Assembly (NCBI GenBank): GCA_026545765.1
Contig: CM048840.1
Span: forward strand, 45,714,959 to 45,778,958
Reading direction: 5' to 3'
DNA length: 64,000 nt
Origin: Plantago major
Lineage: Eukaryota; Streptophyta; Magnoliopsida; Lamiales; Plantaginaceae
Every line of letters starts with the position of its first letter. The stretch's first letter is position 1. The position numbers and the translations under genes are program-made. Shown in pieces: positions 22,877 through 34,797 of the stretch. The notes beneath the pieces were generated by a model. The model had not been told where the DNA came from. It ran no database searches and worked only from the letters and a program-made list of their open reading frames with translations.

Positions 22877-25800
22877 TCAGTTCTTTGGTAGCTCCATTAG
22901 TCCAAGACTGTGTCTTAAGGCTAAGAATCTACTTTCTTGTAGTGGCTTAGTGAAGATATCTGCAAGTTGGTCTTCAATGCCAATCTTGAGTATCTCTATA
23001 TTTGCCTTTTTCAACATGGTCTCTGATGAAGTGGTGTCTAACATCAATGTGCTTTGTTCTTGCATGAAACTTAGGATTCTAAGTTATGGCAATAGCACTT
23101 GTGTTGTCATAGAAAATGGGAGTTTTTTTCTTCATTGAGTCCATAGTCTCTGAGTTGTTGTTGTATCCACAATATCTGTGAAGCAGAACATCCAGCAGCA
23201 ATATATTCAGCTTCTGTGGTAGATGTGGCAATTAAATTTTGTTTCCTGCTGAACCATGATATTAATCTAGCACCAAGAAATTGACAAGTTCCTGAGGTGC
23301 TTTTTCTATCAAGCAATGATCCAGCATAGTCGACATCTGAATAGCCAACCAAACTCAATCCACTATATTTTGGATACCACAATCCAACTTCTACAGTACC
23401 TTTTACATACCTTAATATCTTCATAGCAATGTTGTAGTGTGACTGCATTGGATTTGTCTGAAATCTAGCACACACTCCACCTGCATATTGAATATCAGGT
23501 CTACTTGCAGTGAGGTATAGTAGAGACCGAATCAATTTCCTATACTTGTGTTCTTCAACACTCTTGTCATATTCAGTATAGGTCATTTTGGTTCCAATGC
23601 TCATTGGTATCTTAGCATTCTTTTCAGAAGGCTTTAGATTGAACTTATTGAGCATATCCTTTGCATACTTTGTTTGACTAATGAATATTCCATCATTGAG
23701 TTGCTTGACTTGCAGCCCTAGGAAGTAATTCAATTCTCCCATCATGCTCATCTCAAATTTACATCTCATGAGTTCAGCAAAGTCTTCACAAAGTTGCTTG
23801 TCTTTAGATCCAAATATAATGTCATCAACATATACTTGAACTAAAAGTAGTTTCCCATCATGGTTCAATGTGAAGAGTGTTTTATCAACATCTCCTTTCT
23901 TGAAACCACTTTCTAGTAGGTATCTGGCCAATGTATCATACCATTCTCTTGGAGCTTGTTTCAGCCCATACAGAGCTTTCTGAAGCTTATAGACCATCCT
24001 ACTTTCTGAGGGAACTTCAAAACCTGGTGGTTGTTCAACATAGACTTCCTCAGCCAGTTCACCATTTAGAAATGCACTCTTGACATCCATCTGATAAACT
24101 GTAAAGTCATTATGAGCTGTAAAGACTAGAAAGAGTCTTATTGCATCCAATCTTGCAACTGGTGCATAAGATTCATCAAAATCTAGTCCTTCAGTCTGGG
24201 TGAATCCCTTGGCAACCAACCTAGCTTTGTTTCTGGTTATTTCACCAGACTCATTCATTTTGTTTCTGAAAACCCACTTGGTTCCGATTACAGATATTCC
24301 GCCAGAAAATGGAACCAGTTTCCAGACTTTGTTTCTCTCAGATTGATCCAACTCTTCTTGCATTGCAGAGATCCAATCATGATCCTTTAATGCTTCTTCT
24401 ATTGTCTTTGGTTCAATTTTTGAGATGAAACATCCATAGAGACAACTTGCATTTTCAGCGATTTCTCTTCTAGTTCTAACTCCTTGGTCTATGGGACCAA
24501 TCACATCCTTTGCAAGATGATTTCTTATCCATTTCATAATGGGTTTTGAACTAGTAGGATCAATATCATTTTGATTTGAATGTGAATCAATATGATCTTG
24601 ATGAGATACTTGTGTAGTATCTGAGATATCTGACATATGGGAAATTCCATGGATATCTGACACTCGTTCAGTGTTAGAGATATCTGGAATTTGCATTTCA
24701 GCAAACTCTCTTTCAGATACCTCTTCATGATGAAGGTTCTCAGTAACCTGTTCCATTTCTGGAATTCTCATAGGAAATTCTTCATCATGTCTTAGAGTCA
24801 TCTGGTTGTTACTAAGCATAGGTTGCTTTTCATCGTCAGACTCATCCTCAATTTGAATGATAGAATTGTTTCCTTCTGAGGATCCTTTTTCAGACTCTTT
24901 AATCATTAGTTCTTTGAACCTATCTGAGAGATCATCATTCAAGAGTACTTTCTTGTTTCCTTCATAGAATACTACATGAATAGATTCTGCGATCTTTTGT
25001 GTTCTTTTGTTGTAGATTCTGTAGGCTTTGCTATTCAGAGAATAACCAAGAAATACTCCTTCATCTGCCTTTGGTTGAAATGTTCTCAAGTATTCTTTTC
25101 CATTGTTAAGAACAAAACATCTGCAACCAAACACCCTTAGATGTTTGATACTAGGTGGTCTACCAATGAAAAGCTCGTACGGAGTTTTGTCATGGTGTTT
25201 GTTAATCAAACATCTATTTTGAGTGTAGCATCTTTGTGTTTCTGACTTCAACCCAATAGATTTCACTTATTTCAGTGTCAGCAAGCATTGTTCTTGCTTC
25301 TTCTTTTAGGGTCCTATTCTTTCTTTCAGCAACACCATTTTGTTGTGGTGTTCTTACAGAAGATAGTTGATGTTGTATACCTTTGCAGGTACAAAACTCT
25401 TTGATGTACTGGTTCACAAATTGATACCATAGTCTGCTACGATTACTGAGATACCTTGTCATTTTTCATGACTTCGAGCTTATTCAGCAAGTTAGGTATC
25501 TCAACCCTTGCATCAGATTTGTGTTTGAGAAAGACAACCCAAGTGAGTCTTGAGTAATCATCAACAACAACCTGACCATACTTCTTTCCTGCATAACTAG
25601 TTACTGAGGATTCAAACAAATCCATATGTAACAATTGCAGTGGCCTTTCACTGGAATGTCTAGTCTTAGACTTGAAAGATGTTTTGGATTGTTTTCCCAT
25701 TTGGCAAGCTGAGCATACACCTTCTTTTCTATATGCCATTTTGGGTAAACCAACCGCCAACTCTTTCTTGGCTAGCTTATTCAGAGTTTTGAAATTCAAG

Positions 25801-26238
25801 TGACTCATTCTTTTATGCCATAGCCAATTTTCTTCAGTGTGGACAGATTGACTCACCATGAGACATTCTTCGGTTGTAGCGGATGCCCAATCAGCAATAT
25901 AAAGATTTTCGCCTTGCAACCAAGGTATGCTGCTTTGACTCATTGTCAATCACTTTACATAGTTTTGACTTGATCTTGACAGAGTACCCTTTGTCTACTA
26001 GTTGACTCATGCTTAGGAGATTATATTTCAATCCCTTTACATGAAGTACTTCAGAGATTGTGAGGGCTCCGAATTTTAAATTGCCAAAACCTATGGTTGG
26101 ATTTTCATCTCCTCCAGCAAACCTGATAATTGGTCCATCATTTCACTTTTTGTAGTTAATCAGATTTGCTTTGTCTCCTGTCATGTGCTTCCCACATCCA
26201 CTATCAAAATGCCACTTTGAGTTAGTCTTTAGAGTGTT
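22877..26238 (-). pseudogene. pol of copia copy 2 (PR-IN-RT-RH)
   Basis: Best preserved pol of the three in its second half: 25,266-23,107 is a single 719-codon frame. It covers the integrase end, a long acidic linker, RT ([46 protein letters not shown]) and RNase H ([34 protein letters not shown]). 23,065-22,877 finishes RNase H ([13 protein letters not shown] onward is a shifted reading; then [13 protein letters not shown]). Protease WHFDSGCGKHMTG lies just after 26,238. The integrase start is in 25,949-25,443 (HMDLFE, VVVDDYSRL), with breaks near 25,450 and 25,260. The first exon base is 26,238, after a TTTTGTGCAG acceptor-like site. Confidence 0.9.
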
Positions 26239-27442
26239 CTGCACAAAACAAGAAACAGGAGATTAGGTTCTCATACCAACAATGGAACCATCTGGACTAA
26301 AGAATCTTCCAGTAGGAATCCATTTTTGAATGAATTTCTTAGGAACATTCTTTTGTCTAACAGGAACATAAGGAGGAATCTTAGTTAAAGGATTGGTATC
26401 ATTGTTGTTAAAAACTATTTTCTTCCTTGGTGTGTTCCTAGGTGCTCCATTTGGTGCTTTCAGATACCTGTCAGATTTCTGAGTCTGCTTTCCAGCAAAC
26501 TTAGCTTTCCTAGCCAGATTTCTTCTAGCCCTGGCATTCAGATTTTCAGTGGCTTGATTTATCTTCCACTTCTGATAATTGTTGTGAGCAATTCTAGCCT
26601 TTAACCATCGTTCTTGCTCTTGTTTGTATTCGTGGGCAAGTTGTTTTCCGATGGCTTTATAGCCAATACCATTCCGAGCACCTGATGCTATATGAGATCT
26701 CTCTTCAGCAGCTTTGCTAGTCTCTGGATGATCAATTTTCTTTCCAGAAAACGTGACATCAGAAAATTTGCCAGCTCCTGCAATTTTTCCTTTTGAGAGA
26801 CATAGCATGGGTAATTGCACTTCTCGGTGTTATGTTTCTTTTCGAGACAATTCCACGATTTTCTTTTGGACTTGTTTTTCCCACAAAGGCTTGGTATATT
26901 GCCTTTCCTTTGTCGACAATCTTAGCTTCGACCGATCTTTGTAGATTGTTTGGGAATCACCTTCTTTGAAACCTTGGCGAATGTTAGTCCTTTATTACTC
27001 TTATTGAGTGGTGGAACTATACGTGTGTGTGTCCATCCCAAGTCCTCTCTTTTTTACGAAGGATCTCTTAAATAAGATTGTACTTGATGAAGAGTGTCAC
27101 TACTTTGGCATAAGATTGAAAAGATAGTTCTTTCTTTTGAGTTCCTTATTCTCGAAAGAAGACCTTCATATTTCTTTTGAAGATTAGCCATTGCTTCTTT
27201 ATGTGACTTTTCGGTCTCGATATACGAGCCTTGAGAAATGCATTTGACATCCTTTTCTCAGATATCTTGATTAATTGAGAATTTTCCTTTGCAAGAGAAT
27301 TCTTTTCTTCTTCGAATTTTTCGGCTCTATCTCGGAACATTAGAAATTCTCTTTTGTAAAGATCAATTTCTTTTCTGAGATTTTCCAGTTCTTTGATTCC
27401 TTCTTCATCACTTTCATAAGTATAACAGGAAGTATGTGTTAC
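26239..27442 (-). other. Candidate intron / alternative gag 3' end in copia copy 2
   Basis: On the minus strand the segment starts GTAACACATAC right after ATGGCTGATGAG and ends CTTGTTTTGTGCAG right before the pol exon: 1204 nt with GT...AG ends. It carries the gag C-terminal region: an acidic coiled-coil-like part (KELENLRKEIDLYKREF), a frame break near 27,145-26,820, then a basic part (NARARRNLARKAKFAG). Gag ends GSIVGMRT and TAA at 26,265-26,263, only ~24 nt before the acceptor. Copy 1 lacks exactly this interval. So unspliced RNA would give Gag, and spliced RNA a Gag-Pol fusion. Confidence 0.75.
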
Positions 27443-28744
27443 CTCATCAGCCATTAGACAAGGTTCAATATTGGAGATATCGGGGAAGATTTCTTCAGCC
27501 ATTCCACACACTTCTTTCTTCTTTCGACCAAAGTCAATTACTTCATGAGAAACACCGCATATTTCTGGGGAAGGCAGTGTGGAATCATCTGAATCCTCAT
27601 CCTCAGAATCAGACTCAATATCTAGAGCATCCAGTTGAAGTTGAATCTTTTTCCTTTCTTCAGTGAGCATAGCTCTTTGACTTCTTTTGAAGATTCTTCT
27701 ATATTTCTTGTCACCTATCTTAAGTTTGTTGAAGGCAGGACAATCCTTCTTGAAATGACCAGGTTTCTGACAATAGAAACAGATATCATTTCCGATTTCT
27801 GCTTCCTCAGTACTTGATGCTTTTTGAGCTGGCTTGTTCAGGGAGCTTTGCATATTTTTGTACTGGTGATAGTTTAAGCCTAGATGCTCTTTGGCTTTTC
27901 TTCTCTCAATTTCTCGACTGACATATTTTCCCATTTGCTTTACAGCAAGAGCATCCTCAGTCATATCCTTGCCTTTCTTCTTTTCAGAAGTTCCTTGAGC
28001 AACTAGAGCAACACTCTGCAACTTCTCAGTTGTTTGTTCCCTTTGAGTTGTCTCATAGTCAGCATGTGCAAGGTGAGAGAAAAGTTCCACAGTGATATCG
28101 GCATTCCTTGGTTAAAGTAGAAAAACTTTGTGTGTTCCGATTATGATTAAGACTTCTCACAATGGTTTTAATCTTTTACGACGGTATATCTATTACTTTC
28201 ACCAAGTGCAGCCATGTCACTCATAAGTGTTGTAAACCGGAAATCTAGTTCTTCAAGAGTCTCTGAGGGACCTTGTTTAAAGTTTTGGAATTTTAGCTTC
28301 AAAACTTCGAACTTATTTTCCTTTGTTTTTTCAGTGCCAGCACAGATTTCTTCAATCAGTTGCCAGGCTACTTTCGCCGTTTTTGCACCCCACAGTTTAC
28401 ACTGTATGTGCTCTGGAGTAGAACGTATGATGATATTACGAGCCTGTCCATCCAAACGATTTCTCTTGGCATCTTCCGATGTCCAGAGTTCTCTGGGCTT
28501 TGGTTCGTAAATGACTTGTTGGGAGTCTCCATTGGTTGGCGCATCTGCATGAAGACCCATCACTTTGTTCTCTGTCTCTACCATTAGAAACCTCTATGAC
28601 TTGCTTGAGTTGTTGAATGACTATTGGGCCATTCTTTATTACTGCGATCATTTCGTCACTGATGGCTTCTAGGTGGAGCATCATGTCGTTCTTCCATTTC
28701 TCATAATTTTCTGGCTTGAGAATTGGGGCGTCACTTAAAGACAT
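27443..28744 (-). pseudogene. gag of copia copy 2 (frameshifted)
   Basis: Start ATG at 28,744-28,742 (MSLSDAPILKPENYEKW). The UBN2/copia-gag core at 28,584-28,168 reads ELWTSEDAKRNRLDGQARNI, CKLWGAKTAKVAWQLIEE and TLEELDFRFTTLMSDMAALG. 28,090-27,443 has the intact CCHC knuckle CFYCQKPGHFKKDC, an acidic stretch (DIESDSEDEDSDDS) and CLMADE at the donor-like site. Frame breaks are near 28,560 and 28,170-28,095. This is the clearest gag of the three. The product would be the particle protein with RNA-binding knuckle. Confidence 0.85.
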
Positions 28745-28848
28745 CTTGCAGCAAATACACAAAACAAACGAATCAAGTGTAGGTGAAAAGCAGTTAGTGG
28801 GCACATATCTGGGATCTAGGTTCAGTGCAGAAGGCTTGGGAACCTCCT

Positions 28849-28860
28849 GCTCTGATACCA
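28849..28860 (-). other. Primer binding site of copy 2
   Basis: TGGTATCAGAGC on the minus strand, two bases inside the LTR: initiator-Met tRNA complement as in copy 1. Confidence 0.9.
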
Positions 28861-28862
28861 CT

Positions 28863-30493
28863 TTTTGGTCCATATAACGGCAAAGTAAAATACTAGAGGG
28901 GGGGGGGGGGGGTGAATAGTCTTTTAAAACTTTTGTCGATAAGCATAGTTTCTCAGATATCTGTGAAGATATCTGATACTTAATTTCAGAGAGCGGAAGA
29001 CTTTTCTAAGATAAGTGCACGTGTTCAGCAAGATAAGTGTAATTACTTTGCAATATAAGTAAAACAAGTAATAAGATGCAGAGAGTAAATAACACAAGTC
29101 TTTTTATAGTGGTATCTGAAGGTGGCGTAATCCTTCAACTAATCTACTTCGGTCTTTCTCAGACCTAGAATCCACTAAGATAAATGAGGTAACCTTACAG
29201 ATATCTTTTCTTGATTCCTAAATACACTAGGTTCCCAACCAAGTGTTCCCCCTGAGTTATTCCACGGCTTTCACAGCCATGTACTTCCTGTACTCAGAAA
29301 CCTTTTTGAGCTGTTCCTTAATTTCCCAAACTAAGTACTTCCTATCCTCAATAACCTTGGAGTTATTCCTTAGTTTCCCAAACTAAGTACTTCCTGTACT
29401 CCACGCCGTTTAAGGTGTTGGTTTTAGGTTTGTTTGTCAGGTGAACTTCTTAAATAACTTATTCAGTTATTCAGATAGCTCTATGAATCAAGTATACTTA
29501 ATACACTTTTCAATGTATGGTATCTTGTTCTCTACTGACCCAAGTCTATTGTAAGTGTTCCAGAGAATGAATCTCAGATATGAAATCTTAGTTCAACTCC
29601 TTCACAGATAACAATGCTCTTTAAGGATCAGGACACTTAGAACTTTTGTGCTACTTAGAATCAAGAGCTTTGGTCGCAACAGAAAGCTTGAAAGTAAGTA
29701 GTTTTCTTGAGAGAGCTTGTGTGAGTATTCAGTATAAGTTCAGTGATCTAAGGTGTTCAGTGTGTGTTCTCAAGCAGTCTAAGTGTTGATATTTATAGAT
29801 GAATTTTGAGTGTCGTTTGAATAGTATCCATTAGGCTTAAATCAAATTCAAACTATTGATATCTGAGTATAATCTTTTATGGAGTTTGTCTTCTTCTTGA
29901 AGCTCTGACTTTTGTTCAGACATTTCTGTCTGCGCATTTAATGCACTGTACTATACTTTGTCTTGTAGTGCCATCAGAACTATATGCAAGCTTTCTGAGG
30001 CTTTGCACGTTCTTTTCCAGAGATCATCATAGCTCTAGATACCACTTGTTTAAACAACTTTATAATATGTTTCTTTTTCAAAAGCATATTTTATGTCCAA
30101 GGTATCTGAGTGTAGATATCTGTGGGCACTTTCGTCGTCTCAGAAACCTTTTATTCTCAGATATCTTTTGCAACTCGTGTGTTTCGAAACACTTGTTTCT
30201 CCAAGATATCTGGACATAGGTATCTGAAAAACCCTTGTCTTCAGCAATCTTGTGCAGTCTTCAAATCTTCAAATCCGTTGAACTTTTCCTGCTGGATGCC
30301 TTCTTCTTGGTCTTCTTCAGAAAATAAAAATTACATTTCGAGACCTAACATCCTATACAAGATTTGCTAGACTATCATACTTAGTGAGTTTCCTCTTTTA
30401 CAGTGTTCAAGTGAACTAAGATTACTAATCACCTTTCTGAGCTAAGATAAGTCATTAGGTTGCTGATCAAAATCTAAATAGATATTCCTAACA
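28863..30493 (-). repeat. 5' LTR of copia copy 2 (minus orientation)
   Basis: TGTTAGG at 30,493 downward to GGACCAAAA at 28,863 (the last dinucleotide is AA, not CA). It pairs with the plus-strand LTR 38,379-39,978. They share copy-specific text such as GAACACACACTGAACACC and differ mostly where this LTR has CTG or CAG. A G-run (~16) at about 28,899-28,913 corresponds to the C-run before CTCTAG in the other LTR. Confidence 0.9.
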
Positions 30494-30808
30494 GAAGGAT
30501 TTCTCAGGGACACATCAATAGAAGAAGTCGAAGGAAAGCCATGGGTGTGCAACCCAAATAATGAGAATAAGTTGTTCGATGGTGACCCAATCAATCAAGG
30601 GGGATCTGGTACCATGATAGTATTTAAAGGAATGGGACTTAAGGAGTTTGGTGATCAGCCATGGAATGACATAAGTGTGCTCGGAAGGACTAGATACATT
30701 CATAAGAGAAATCGTACCCACGAGTACACTAAGGGTGACGATAACTTCTTCACCAAAACAATCATTTTCCAACGACGAAGGAAGAAGAAGAAGAGTGCTA
30801 AGTCGTGA
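30494..30808 (+). CDS. C-terminal part of gypsy B gag-like protein
   Basis: Open from the TSD to TGA at 30,806-30,808. Reads EEVEGKPWVCNPNNENKLFD, GMGLKEFGDQPWNDISVLGR and a lysine-rich end KKKKSAKS. Its 5' continuation is the minus-strand frame ending TQEYESFSQGYCEPMEEG at about 39,984. No catalytic motif. It is a retrotransposon structural protein cut in two by copia copy 2 and the inversion. Confidence 0.65.
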   Translation, partial: EGFLRDTSIEEVEGKPWVCNPNNENKLFDGDPINQGGSGTMIVFKGMGLKEFGDQPWNDISVLGRTRYIHKRNRTHEYTKGDDNFFTKTIIFQRRRKKKKSAKS

Positions 30809-31141
30809 ATTCAACAGGAAAATTGACAGGAACTAGGAATGGGTTGATGGACCTAAAATCAATCGAAACTCGCCAACGGGGATGCAAAAGAAGAACGTTG
30901 TTGGAAGGTGGAGTTGGATAGATGGACCTAACATAGACCACATGCACCCATCCTAAGTCATCTCTAAACAGGGGTCAAGCTATAAGACCAAAAACAAACG
31001 CTTCTTGGGAGGCAACCCAGGTCACGTTTATTTTACGCACATGCATTTGCACTTTTGAATTTTTACTTTTTATTTGAGATTTCCGCACCAAAAAACCTTT
31101 TAAAAGTCTTCAAATTCTATTTTCAAAAACCTTATTTTATA

Positions 31142-31404
31142 CTTCCTCCGTCCCCGGAATAGCTTCCTGTTCACTTTTTTGGTGGGAAAAATAATATATA
31201 TATTACTTTTGGATAAAATAGTACTAGTGGGTCCCTCAATTTGATTTTTAAAGTTGGAAGTGGGATAAAATAATGTTATTGGGTTTACTTTTGAGTATAT
31301 TTAATGTTTTAGTTGGGTGAGTGGTTGCCAAAAAAGAAAATGAGAAGTTTTGATTGGGACACCCAAAATGGCATAATGGGAAGCTATTTCAGGGACGGAG
31401 GAAG
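31142..31404. mobile_element. Stowaway-like MITE (Tc1/mariner type), 263 bp
   Basis: Terminal inverted repeats CTTCCTCCGTCCC and GGGACGGAGGAAG, flanked by TA on both sides (31,140-31,141 and 31,405-31,406). The interior is AT-rich with inner complementary parts (AATAGCTTCC against GGAAGCTATTTC). It is inserted in the non-coding part of gypsy B. Confidence 0.9.
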
Positions 31405-33850
31405 TAGAATCATATTTCAGAAGAATAAAAACCGAAAAATCGGAAAACGCTGTCATTCTTTTCCCAAAATTCTTCACTTGCTCTATATTTTCATCATACC
31501 ATTGCATTCCTAGCTTGCCCATCTGTCGACAACACCAATTAAGTGATCTTTACTCAACAATATCTTCATTACATCTTCAATCTCAAGTTTCTATCTTTCA
31601 CCCTTTTGCTTGCTTCTTGAGTGCTATGCAATTATATGCTTCAATTGACTGAATTGATTATGTTTGAGATATGTGGATACATGCTTACTTCTAGTATTCA
31701 CCTTATTAACACTTGTGTTGGTAGAGATTTAACAAATTGATTGAGAATTTGAGGGTTTTTGTTCATGCTCACCATGTGTTCAATAAAATGTCTCAATAGA
31801 ACAAATCCCCTTGTCGACCCTTTTCTCCTTCGATTACATACTCACATGATCTTTACTTGATGAATTATGCTTCGAAAACATGTTTGCTTCGTCATATGCT
31901 CATCGGATCGAATTTTCATTGCAATATGCTATACTCTACACTTGGATGCTTAACACAATATGAGAATTTGTACTACATGCCTAGTTCATGCATTGATTTG
32001 AAGTAGCTATTGATTTTATCACAAGCTGGAATTTTGCATACGTGTTGTACCAAACATCAGGTTTGGGGGAGGAAAACCCCATGAGATTTGCATGTAAGCT
32101 ATAGTCTAGAGTCCACTCCAAACATGCTATCTCACACACTTTTGAGCCCAGGTACCATAGAAGAACGAAGGAGGATACCCACTGCAAAATGCATTCAACA
32201 TAAACACCTTGTGGAGCTCGTGAACGATAGCCAACTGGGAAACCAAGATGATATGCGGAGGAGGAAGGAAATGAACGAGGTAAACTGAGGGGTGGAGTGA
32301 AATACTTATGTAACTTACTACCACCACTTTACCTACCTCCTGGAGGACCTTCCTCCTGAAGCTCCACCTAAATGGAGAAGCATAGCACCGAGGGGGAAGT
32401 ATCTTTTCTCTTTCTTCTTTACTTTCCTAGTTTCTTTACTTGCTCTTGACTAGGTTTGGGGGAGGATTTGATTTTACTACTACTTGCTAAATTGCTCGAT
32501 GCGTAATAGCTTTTAAATATTAGCATAAATTGCATCTTTAATTCACATCTAAGAACTAGATTTACCTTTATCTACTACGTCTAGGGTTATTTGCCTTTTT
32601 GAAAAGAATGAAGACCTGTGATAAGATTACTTAGTATAAAGTATGACTAGATAAGGGCAGTAGATTCGTTTTCATGCTTCACTGCTTATGGAATATATGC
32701 TACGGCGTGCCCGACCCTTACTTTGTGAGTGAGTGTGCTTGTTACACCAATAAAAGTCCTGTGTATAACTGTGTGAACACTGCTACCCATGAGTCTTTAT
32801 ATGTTATCAGCACGAATATGATTTGTGGTACTCACCTCTGTTCTGAAGCCTTTACTTATACATAAATATATACCTTTCACTAGCACCTCTGAAAGCTTTT
32901 TTGAGCCTTTATGAAACTCCATTATATATATCCCATACATGCTTCACATAAGCGGTGTCAGCATTCCACCGCCAAGCTTACAAGGAAGAAATGAAGCAAC
33001 GAGTTCCAAAGAATGGAGGAGGATCATGATTTGACCGTGATCGAGAAATTGGTTTGGGGGAAATAAGAGAAAACCACGATCGAGTTCGAAATTGGTTTTT
33101 GGGGAATGTGGAATACGAACATCATTGAAAGGTAACCTTGTTGGCCCTACTTATGTATTATCGGTGCTAAAAATCACTGGCTCTTGCTCCAAAAAATAAA
33201 AAATAAAAGTACCCAAAAAAACAAAGGTACAAAAGTGTCGTAGTGGATCTGTGGTCCTTGTGATCACCGTTTTCGTGTTGGGCATGTTACAGATACTACC
33301 CACATACCGGCGTGGCCCTAAAAAGTTACATGTCCATGAGGGTTGATGGCATGTATACCAAACCGACACACACAAAGTGCGGTAAAGCAGACACTACTAA
33401 AAAATAGAGACTAAAAAGAGCCAATGATGGCTGACGAAAAACATACGAGTCGATAAACATCTTTGAAGAAAATCCGCAAACAAGCGGGTTCCCAACTCCT
33501 AGAGAGGATCAAGCGAGACACCTTCTCAAAATGATCAAACAAGGGAAGCCCATGAGTCGATCACTCGGAAAGGTCTGAAATACCGGAAAATCAATCGGCT
33601 GACAATGCTCGGTAGTTGAATGGTTTAACTCTCTACTTGTGAAATTTTATGTTCATCAATCTTGTTACTTATAAAAATTTCTTTATTCTGTTTGAATTAG
33701 AAACAAAAGAACAAGAGGAAGCTTAAAGCTTGCCTCGGAGGCGAAGGAGGCTACTACCTCACCTCTTAAGGAATCGAGCACATGCTACGGTGATAGAATT
33801 CCCTAAGACATTACTTTTGGATATTTGTTAATTCACTTAACTAATCAAGT

Positions 33851-34716
33851 GGATGTTTCTAATAGGCTCCAGTGAGAAGGAAAATGATAAAATTTGAAGC
33901 TAACTCATCGAAGAATCGAACGAGACTCACAAAGTCTCGAGGAACAAATATGTGAGCTTTCTATTGAGAAGGTATATATATATATATATATATATTTGAG
34001 AATCACAGATCAACCAACAAAGGCGACACGAGTTCTTGATCGGAAAACTATATCCACATGATATTCCCTCTTGAACAATATCAAGTTGCGACCTTAATGC
34101 GTGATTTTTCCAAGGAAGTGTCACAAATTGGTGCAAGCCTTCAAACAGGCAGATGGTCAGACAAGATTGCAGATTGCATTCAAGCCAGTCCTGCCCCAGA
34201 CACTACAATTTATTCCTTCTGAACAAGAAGAGGTTAATGGGCAGAATATCACTATTCCTGAAGTGATTAATCTTGTATCTGAAGACGATGAGGAGGAATA
34301 AATAGATGAGAATAACTTTGATGAACCTCCCTCTGACCATCACAAAAAGGATGATAATGATATGACGGATGATGATGCCGCTGCACTAGGGACAGGAGGA
34401 ATTCCACAAGGAAACAAAGCCTCAGCTGCTGAAAAGCACATTGAGAGGACATCACAACAATCCCCTCCTCCATCTCCTCAGAAATCCACCCATCCTTCAC
34501 AGGAATCCCAACAACAAAAAGACACTACTGAACAAGTAGTGAGCACTCTGAGGAAACAACTCGGAAGATATTAAATACTCAAACTGAGAAAGTGGATGTT
34601 TCTAATAGGCTCCAACTGAGAAGGAAAATGATAAGGCTGAGAAGCCTAACTCATCAGAGAATCAACCAGAGACTCACAAAGTCTCTGAGGAACAAGTATG
34701 TGAGCTTTCTATTGAG

Positions 34717-34797
<81 letters not shown>

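Larger units (their letters stand above)
22477..30493 (-). mobile_element. Ty1/copia element copy 2, inverted 5' portion (5' LTR-gag-pol)
   Basis: Reads on the minus strand from the LTR at 30,493 to the spacer at 22,477. The matching 3' half (ORF3 and 3' LTR) is on the plus strand at about 33,400-39,978. The bases outside this LTR, GAAGG at 30,494-30,498, are the reverse complement of CCTTC found just after the 3' LTR. Thus both halves come from one insertion later split by an inversion. It meets copy 1 tail to tail. Confidence 0.9.
30494..33400 (+). mobile_element. Gypsy element B, displaced 3' half (gag end and non-coding 3' region)
   Basis: This is the continuation of the minus-strand gypsy at 41,963-39,979: the gag-like frame there runs straight into 30,499 once copia copy 2 and one TSD are removed. 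After the gag stop at 30,808 come non-coding landmarks also seen in the Athila-like element at 12.6 kb (CTAGGTTTGGGGGAGGATTTG at 32,451; GTATAAAGTATGACTAGATAAG at 32,634). Further GGTTTGGGGGAAA words lie near 33,050. No protease, RT or integrase is present. It ends near 33,400 at the second inversion breakpoint. Confidence 0.75.

Noticed and set aside
28899..28913. G-run as a quadruplex or regulatory element
   Set aside because: It is a homopolymer variant of the C-run present at the same place in every LTR of the family, with variable length.
30545..30808. Independent 87-codon gene with its own ATG
   Set aside because: The frame extends upstream without a stop to the target duplication and joins the gypsy gag-like frame on the other side.
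31301..31522. Small protein frames on both strands
   Set aside because: They lie across the end of the Stowaway-like MITE and its flank.
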